Shown here: positions 38,611-42,110 of the stretch, piece by piece | How the letters are laid out: each line of letters starts with the position of its first letter | Numbering within the stretch: position 1 is the first letter of the stretch | NCBI GenBank assembly: GCA_964572065.1 | Contig: CAZNER010000006.1 | Coordinates: forward strand, 1-42,110 | Direction: 5' to 3' | Length of the DNA: 42,110 bases | DNA from: CAZNER01 sp964572065 | Lineage (GTDB): Bacteria; Patescibacteriota; Dojkabacteria; JAHIVN01 | Translations under genes and position numbers: made by a program | The notes under the pieces: generated by a model | Databases searched by the model: none | What the model was told of the DNA's origin: nothing | What the model saw: the letters and a program-made list of their open reading frames with translations, nothing else

Positions 38611-39257
38611 GTAATATGTATTTCCATATAGGACTGCACAAAACAGGAAGCACATTCTTGCAGCGTAATGTATTCCCTTATATTAAAGGGATAGACAATT
38701 ACTTTGCTACAAATATAGGTAAGTTTAAATTTGGAAACACATATTCAGGTAAAACTTTAGTCAGCAAGGAAAACTTAAGTGGGATGCCTCATAAATCAAA
38801 TGATATAAATGTTAGAGCACAACGAATGTATAGAATTAAAATGTATTATCCTGATGCTAATATAATAGTAATGATTAGAGAAAAGGACTGGAAAGAATCT
38901 TTGTACTCTACTTACGTTAAAGGCGGTGGTACTCTAACTTATGATGAATGGGAAAATCAAATATTTAATTACGATTATGCAGATTTCTATTACTACATAA
39001 AAGCTTTAAAGGCTAATTTTAACAGGGTTCTAGTATTATCATATGAAGACTTTAAAATAGATAATGATTATATTATAAGAAAAATATGCGATTTCATGGG
39101 AGTAGAATTTCCACATAATTATAATCGCACCAAGATTGGTCTAAGTTTATCAAATAACAGATTAAAAGTCGTCAGGACATTAAATCATTTACCAATTAAG
39201 AGAAGTAATTTAAATAGAATGTTTGATAAATATATTAGATATAAAAGAGGGCAATAA
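38607..39257 (+). CDS. sulfotransferase
   Basis: A 216-residue enzyme. FHIGLHKTGSTFLQ (6-19) is the PAPS 5'-phosphosulfate-binding loop. NIIVMIREKDWKESLYSTY (about 84-102) holds the 3'-phosphate-binding Arg and Ser, and LVLSYEDFK (about 147-155) is the following strand. Sulfotransferases move sulfate from PAPS to hydroxyl groups of glycans, lipids or proteins. A viral copy suggests sulfation of host or virion glycans. It is separate from the LicD cassette. GGTGA lies 5 bases before the ATG. Confidence 0.85.
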   Translation: MSNMYFHIGLHKTGSTFLQRNVFPYIKGIDNYFATNIGKFKFGNTYSGKTLVSKENLSGMPHKSNDINVRAQRMYRIKMYYPDANIIVMIREKDWKESLYSTYVKGGGTLTYDEWENQIFNYDYADFYYYIKALKANFNRVLVLSYEDFKIDNDYIIRKICDFMGVEFPHNYNRTKIGLSLSNNRLKVVRTLNHLPIKRSNLNRMFDKYIRYKRGQ

Positions 39258-39442
39258 TGAAAATTAGAATTTGTTGTAAGAAAATGCAGGCAGCTTTGGA
39301 AAATGAATTATTCAAAATAAGTACAAGAGATAAAGCAGTATGGTGTTCAATATTAATAGATAGGGTTACTGGAACTGAGAGTATCAGATTAGATTATTGT
39401 CCCCATTGTGGAGAGTGCATAGAATATGAGAACACTAAATGA
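39257..39442 (+). CDS. 61-residue CxxC protein
   Basis: CCKKMQAAL near the N-terminus and YCPHCGECIEY near the C-terminus; the layout (CC...CPxCG) is common in small phage proteins describing surface-exposed zinc sites. The middle is strand-like (VWCSILIDRVTG). GAGGG lies about 6 bases before the ATG. It overlaps the next gene by 17 bases. Confidence 0.55.
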   Translation: MKIRICCKKMQAALENELFKISTRDKAVWCSILIDRVTGTESIRLDYCPHCGECIEYENTK

Positions 39443-39995
39443 TTTAGATTTAAAGGCTAAAGATAAAGCTAAAGTCAGAGCTTGGCTTATGGGAATAGTG
39501 AGACACTACAAAAAAATGTCAAATGGGGATAGAGAGACAGTTCATAGATTTGACATTGACAATTTAGACTACTTTTATTTCACAGATTGCCGAGATATAC
39601 TCAGCAAGAATCCAGAATCAAAAGGAGTCGAAGATGCTGAAGCTATACGAAAGAGAAAAAGAGCTATCGAGTACAAGCTGGTATTTGAAACTTTGCTAGG
39701 TAAAAAGCTGGGGCGTAAAAGACCTTGTAGCCACTGTGGCAATGATGACAGAATAATAGATTCATTAGGAGATGAGACTGGTCATTACCTATTTTGTGAA
39801 AAGTGTGGTATGACTACTATAGTTACTTATCCAATAGGCTACAAAACATGCATAGAAACAATGATGACTAGATTACAAATAAAAAACAAAGTGAGATTCC
39901 AAAAATTCTTACCCATACAAAAAGAAGAAAAGTGTAAATGTAATGGTAAATGTAAGGGTAAAAAATTGCCTGAATTTAAGGAAATAAAGAAATGA
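39426..39995 (+). CDS. zinc-ribbon protein with C-terminal metal-binding tail
   Basis: A 189-residue protein. An N-terminal helical region (DKAKVRAWLMGIVRHYKKMS) leads to a zinc ribbon, CSHCGNDD (about 100-107) and CEKCGMTT (about 123-130). The end, CKCNGKCKGKK, is a second Cys cluster that could bind metal. The ribbon type resembles TFIIS/transcription-factor ribbons, but assignment is uncertain. GAGTG precedes the ATG at a distance. Confidence 0.6.
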   Translation: MRTLNDLDLKAKDKAKVRAWLMGIVRHYKKMSNGDRETVHRFDIDNLDYFYFTDCRDILSKNPESKGVEDAEAIRKRKRAIEYKLVFETLLGKKLGRKRPCSHCGNDDRIIDSLGDETGHYLFCEKCGMTTIVTYPIGYKTCIETMMTRLQIKNKVRFQKFLPIQKEEKCKCNGKCKGKKLPEFKEIKK

Positions 39996-40222
39996 AGACT
40001 ATTTACTTTATTACATTATTGTGTAGTACACTATACCCCTTCTTTTGGTGCTGTGCACTATTTGGGAGCTCACTTATCTTTTTGATAAGTGTAATTTATA
40101 TTTGCAAAAAGGGATGGATGGTAGATTGCCAAAAAAGAGGAAGAGAATTGAAAAGGTGTGTGAGACCTGTAAATACTTTAAATATGGAAAGTGGTGTTAC
40201 AGATTTCCACAGATTGCAATAA
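39992..40222 (+). CDS. small membrane protein overlapping the next gene
   Basis: Begins at an ATGA overlap. The first ~38 residues are strongly hydrophobic (ITLLCSTLYPFFWCCALFGS, then LIFLISVIYIC). The remainder, from about residue 40, is a polar tail that lies in a different frame over the CxxC gene at 40114. Either the protein is real and the tail is overprinted, or the frame is only partly used. No clear ribosome-binding site beyond AAGGAAAT about 10 bases upstream. Confidence 0.4.
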   Translation: MKTIYFITLLCSTLYPFFWCCALFGSSLIFLISVIYICKKGWMVDCQKRGRELKRCVRPVNTLNMESGVTDFHRLQ

Positions 40223-40263
40223 AGGATAAAAAAGACTTTTGTGGAGAGTGGAGAAGAAAATGA
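40114..40263 (+). CDS. 49-residue CxxC phage protein
   Basis: KVCETCKYFKYGKWCYRFPQ followed by KDKKDFCGEWRRK is the familiar 'C-x-C-yf-...-C-r-P-...-dfCGeW' layout of small phage metal-binding proteins. I start it at ATG 40114 because AAAAAGGG lies just before; in-frame upstream starts (40045) would overprint the membrane protein further. It overlaps the next gene (ATGA). Confidence 0.6.
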   Translation: MDGRLPKKRKRIEKVCETCKYFKYGKWCYRFPQIAIKDKKDFCGEWRRK

Positions 40264-40340
40264 GTAGAACTGACATAAAATTAAACATTCTTATTCTAAC
40301 ATGTCTCATAATAGTAGTATATCTCATTTCTGAAACATGA
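40260..40340 (+). CDS. 26-residue membrane peptide
   Basis: MSRTDIKLNILILTCLIIVV plus a short polar end: almost entirely one membrane helix. GGAG lies about 7 bases before the ATG and the gene overlaps the previous stop (ATGA). Single-helix peptides of this size in phages can be lysis or superinfection factors; no evidence decides. Confidence 0.4.
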   Translation: MSRTDIKLNILILTCLIIVVYLISET

Positions 40341-40434
40341 TAGGAGCCAAGTAGGCTTAAAAAGGTAGTATTTGATTAATGGATTTAAAAGAGCTCAGAG
40401 ACCCGTTTCTGGGCTTTTATGAGGATTTGAGAGT

Positions 40435-40560
40435 ATGCCAATTTATGTATATAGATGTGACAATTGCTTGAATAAAGTAAAATCAAGCAAGTGCTGTAAG
40501 AAAAAATGCCCCAAGTGTGGGGAAAGGAAGCTGGTTAATACTTTGGTGATTCAAGACTAG
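40435..40560 (+). CDS. 41-residue FmdB-like zinc-ribbon protein
   Basis: MPIYVYRCDNCLNKV then CCKKKCPKCGERKL: the start MPxYxYxCxxC and the second CPxCG knuckle match the small FmdB/CxxC-type regulatory ribbons. GAGG lies about 12 bases before the ATG. The ~95 bases before it hold a short overlapping ORF (40379-40471) that I do not call. The stop is followed directly by the GGAGG of the next gene. Confidence 0.6.
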   Translation: MPIYVYRCDNCLNKVKSSKCCKKKCPKCGERKLVNTLVIQD

Positions 40561-40571
40561 GAGGCTGAATA

Positions 40572-40856
40572 ATGAAATTGAAAGTTGGTAATCAAGAATT
40601 TTCAGGGAACCATGTTGCTATAGTCAGTGTATCATGGACAGAGGTACATAGAAATACTTGTAGCTATTGTGGTCATACTAAAATAATATATGATTATAAA
40701 GTAACAGTAAGAACTTATAAAGAGGTAGTTGAACATGGTGAAATGGGTCTTCCTTTCTGGAGATTAAGACACAGTGATACAGAGGTCAAAGTTTCACAAG
40801 AAGAGGGAGAAAGAATACTACAAGGATTTTGTGCAGGAATCAAGGGGGCTGAATAA
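40572..40856 (+). CDS. 94-residue protein with a CxxC knuckle
   Basis: Strands at the start (KVGNQEFSGNHVAIVSVSWT), then NTCSYCGHTK (about 28-37) and a further strand region (IYDYKVTVRTYKEVVEHGEM). The C-terminus has a lone Cys and ends GAE. GGAGG lies about 7 bases before the ATG within a junction sequence that recurs three more times downstream. No family was recognised. Confidence 0.55.
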   Translation: MKLKVGNQEFSGNHVAIVSVSWTEVHRNTCSYCGHTKIIYDYKVTVRTYKEVVEHGEMGLPFWRLRHSDTEVKVSQEEGERILQGFCAGIKGAE

Positions 40857-40975
40857 TGGAATGTCCTAAATGTGGAAAACAGATGACCCAATTTCCTTTA
40901 TACAGTAACATTGATGGAGCAAAACCTTTCGAATATTTCTGGTTGTGTGAAGATTGTTATGTTATCAGCATTTAG
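40856..40975 (+). CDS. 39-residue zinc-ribbon protein
   Basis: MECPKCGKQM and WLCEDCYVI form the two knuckles of a minimal zinc ribbon. It starts within a GGGGGCTGAATAATG junction, overlapping the previous stop (TAATG). Similar in layout to the 36-residue ribbon at 10401 and possibly related. Confidence 0.5.
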   Translation: MECPKCGKQMTQFPLYSNIDGAKPFEYFWLCEDCYVISI

Positions 40976-41045
40976 CGTATTCTGTTTATGGAAACTTGAT
41001 TAGAGATAAACATGACTGAGCTACAAAAATTAGAGGTATTTTAAG

Positions 41046-41240
41046 ATGTATTTAGATAAAGTAAAAGTAATAGTAGATGATGAAAATGGAGAAGGCTGTA
41101 AATTTACTTGGATAGACGGAGAATTACTCTTAGAACAAATACTCTACAAAATGTATGAGTGGGAAGACAGCTTAATAACATCTGCAATACAAAGTGCAGA
41201 AGATAGTTTTCAAGAGTATAGAAAAAAGAAGGCTAAATAA
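41046..41240 (+). CDS. 64-residue acidic hypothetical protein
   Basis: Strand-rich start (VKVIVDDENGEGCKFTWIDG) then helices (LLLEQILYKMYEWEDSLITS) and a basic end. GAGGT lies 8-9 bases before the ATG. The 70 bases before it are non-coding. It overlaps the next gene (TAATG). No family was recognised. Confidence 0.5.
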   Translation: MYLDKVKVIVDDENGEGCKFTWIDGELLLEQILYKMYEWEDSLITSAIQSAEDSFQEYRKKKAK

Positions 41241-41407
41241 TGAAAAAGAAAATAAAGCCAGAATGGCACCAAGGCCATGTAGCACGTTGTCCAGATTGTG
41301 CGGGACTCTTGCTGCAATCAGATTTTTACCATGCAGAGAAATGTAGTAAATGTGGTAAGCTATGGCTAACAATAATTAAAAAGATGGAGATTAAAGATTT
41401 AGAGTAG
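41240..41407 (+). CDS. 55-residue zinc-ribbon protein
   Basis: RCPDCAGLLL (16-25) and KCSKCGKLW (34-42) form a complete ribbon, flanked by basic N- and C-termini. It starts at TAATG on the previous stop. It ends 20 bases before the next ATG, in the 17-base repeated junction. Part of the right-end mini-gene run. Confidence 0.55.
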   Translation: MKKKIKPEWHQGHVARCPDCAGLLLQSDFYHAEKCSKCGKLWLTIIKKMEIKDLE

Positions 41408-41427
41408 GAAACCAAGGAGGCTGAATA

Positions 41428-41679
41428 ATGGGAAAAGGATTTGTAAAATTTGAAAAAGATGAAAACGAGCCATATGAATCTGTATATGATGTCAAGAATA
41501 AATCAGGATGGAAACTTGGTAAAATATTTTTTAAGCCAGAATGGAAAAAGCACATATTTGAACCATACCAAGATACATATTTTGATACTGTATGTTTGAA
41601 GCACATTTCAGAGTTCTTAATTAAACTTGATGCTAAATATAAAGATGGATTTGTAGGAACCAAGGAGGCTGAATTATGA
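41428..41679 (+). CDS. 83-residue phage-type hypothetical protein
   Basis: YESVYDVKNKSGWKLGKIFF, then WKKHIFEPYQDTYFDTVCLK and HISEFLIKLD, follow a pattern I recall from small phage proteins ('-V-NKSG--LG-i---w--y-f-P---t-fs-dCL-dI-dFl'). Function unknown; predicted as a small strand-strand-helix fold. GGAGG lies 7 bases before the ATG. It ends in a repeat of the junction sequence and overlaps the next gene. Confidence 0.6.
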   Translation: MGKGFVKFEKDENEPYESVYDVKNKSGWKLGKIFFKPEWKKHIFEPYQDTYFDTVCLKHISEFLIKLDAKYKDGFVGTKEAEL

Positions 41680-41798
41680 AACGAGGATGTTGTTGTAGTT
41701 TAAAATATACACCATCCAGCCACCTTGGATTTTTCGTCTTAATTTGTGTCCTTGAAGCCTTTTTTTACTGTCTTTTTATACTTGCCATGTTTCATTAA
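41676..41798 (+). CDS. 40-residue Cys-rich membrane protein
   Basis: MKRGCCCSLKYTPSSHLGFF then VLICVLEAFFYCLFILAMF: a CCC cluster at the N-terminus and one or two membrane helices. GGAGG lies 7 bases before the ATG. Last gene of the right arm; beyond it the sequence is non-coding. The Cys triplet could be acylated or bind metal. No family was recognised. Confidence 0.5.
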   Translation: MKRGCCCSLKYTPSSHLGFFVLICVLEAFFYCLFILAMFH

Positions 41799-41841
41799 AA
41801 AATTATACACCAAGGCTGATTCAGACAAAAAATTATACACC
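41797..41841. repeat. direct repeat of 15 bases, spaced 30
   Basis: AAAAAATTATACACC occurs at 41797-41811 and again at 41827-41841, directly after the last gene. Perfect copies one and a half helical turns of spacer apart could be binding sites (iterons) or a duplication. Confidence 0.7.
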
Positions 41842-42110
41842 TAAAAGTAATCAAATGGTCAACCCCTTTTCTTTTTTATGCGGGTTTTTTTATAAATCTA
41901 AATAAATAATAAAGAATATATTTTAATTGTTTTATATTAATCATTTTTTTAAAAAGTTATCAATAAAAATCCTAATTGCAACAAGGGGTTTTATCGCCTC
42001 ATTTTTATTTATCCCTAAATATATTAATTACTAGATTATAATCGAGCCCCTTATTTTTATTTGCTTAGAAATATATAAATGTTATTATATACGAAGGGGA
42101 ATAGAGATAC
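41842..42110. other. AT-rich non-coding end with inverted repeats
   Basis: No supported gene apart from a possible ORF start at 42079 that would run across the joined ends. AACCCCTT (41861-41868) is complementary to AAGGGGTT (41983-41990). Within the first part AACCC is followed by GGGTTTTTTT, which could be a terminator for the right-arm operon. CCCCTT near 42045 and AAGGGG near 42094 form another pair. The rest is A/T runs. A terminator plus promoter or origin region is the likely content. Confidence 0.45.

Noticed and set aside
40379..40471. 30-residue ORF MDLKELRDPF before the FmdB-like gene
   Set aside because: No good ribosome site and it is overlapped by a more convincing zinc-ribbon gene; it may be a leader.
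1..42110. Integrase, lysogeny repressor, recognisable lysin, rRNA
   Set aside because: None was seen among the ORFs; absence here is only by eye and could miss divergent proteins.

Overview
This 42.1-kb window is A+T-rich and looks like a nearly complete, possibly complete, genome of a tailed dsDNA virus with an HK97-type head and a siphovirus-like tail. It carries a large terminase, portal, protease/scaffold, HK97-fold major capsid protein, head-tail connectors, tail tube, frameshifted tail chaperone, tape measure and several receptor-binding-type proteins. It also has its own replication genes: family A DNA polymerase, primase-polymerase/SF3 helicase, OB-fold protein and nucleases. An archaeal host is my inference. 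The supporting signs are TTTAAATA/TTTATATA boxes before major genes, frequent GGTGA ribosome-binding sites, Arg codons dominated by AGA/AGG, many CxxC mini-proteins, and a tRNA-Thr whose discriminator is T73 (typical of archaeal tRNA-Thr) with no encoded CCA. A family A polymerase is more usual in bacterial phages, so a bacterial host is not excluded.

Layout. (1) About 1-12.3 kb, + strand: a chain of small overlapping early-type genes (zinc ribbons, SWIM finger, a 45-unit pentapeptide protein, an NTP-pyrophosphohydrolase-like protein), an OB-fold protein, and an intein-split DNA polymerase I. Then come a SemiSWEET-like membrane protein, a nucleoside deoxyribosyltransferase-like protein, and a surface-sugar cassette (LicD-like transferase, cytidylyltransferase, cupin). 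(2) A strong hairpin at 12.34-12.40 kb separates this from the convergent late operon. (3) About 12.4-33.5 kb, - strand: the virion module, read from terminase (33.5 kb) down to tail tip and small membrane proteins (12.4 kb), interrupted by a RecB-like nuclease and the tRNA gene. (4) A divergent promoter region at 33.54-33.68 kb. (5) About 33.7-41.8 kb, + strand: a possible small terminase, a 3'-5' exonuclease, the primase-helicase, a sulfotransferase and a long run of mini-genes, mostly CxxC proteins. (6) A 312-base AT-rich non-coding end with direct and inverted repeats.

How it works together: the + strand arms supply replication and host manipulation, and the - strand supplies the virion. 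LicD, cytidylyltransferase, cupin and sulfotransferase suggest modification of host or virion surface glycans. Many virion proteins are rich in cysteine. The most unusual non-gene signal is the word CCGACAAA (core GACAAA), strongly over-represented on one strand of the first 7.4 kb in several reading frames. I found no integrase, no recognisable lysin, no rRNA and no CRISPR array. An ORF open across the joined ends of the window suggests, but does not prove, a circular map.
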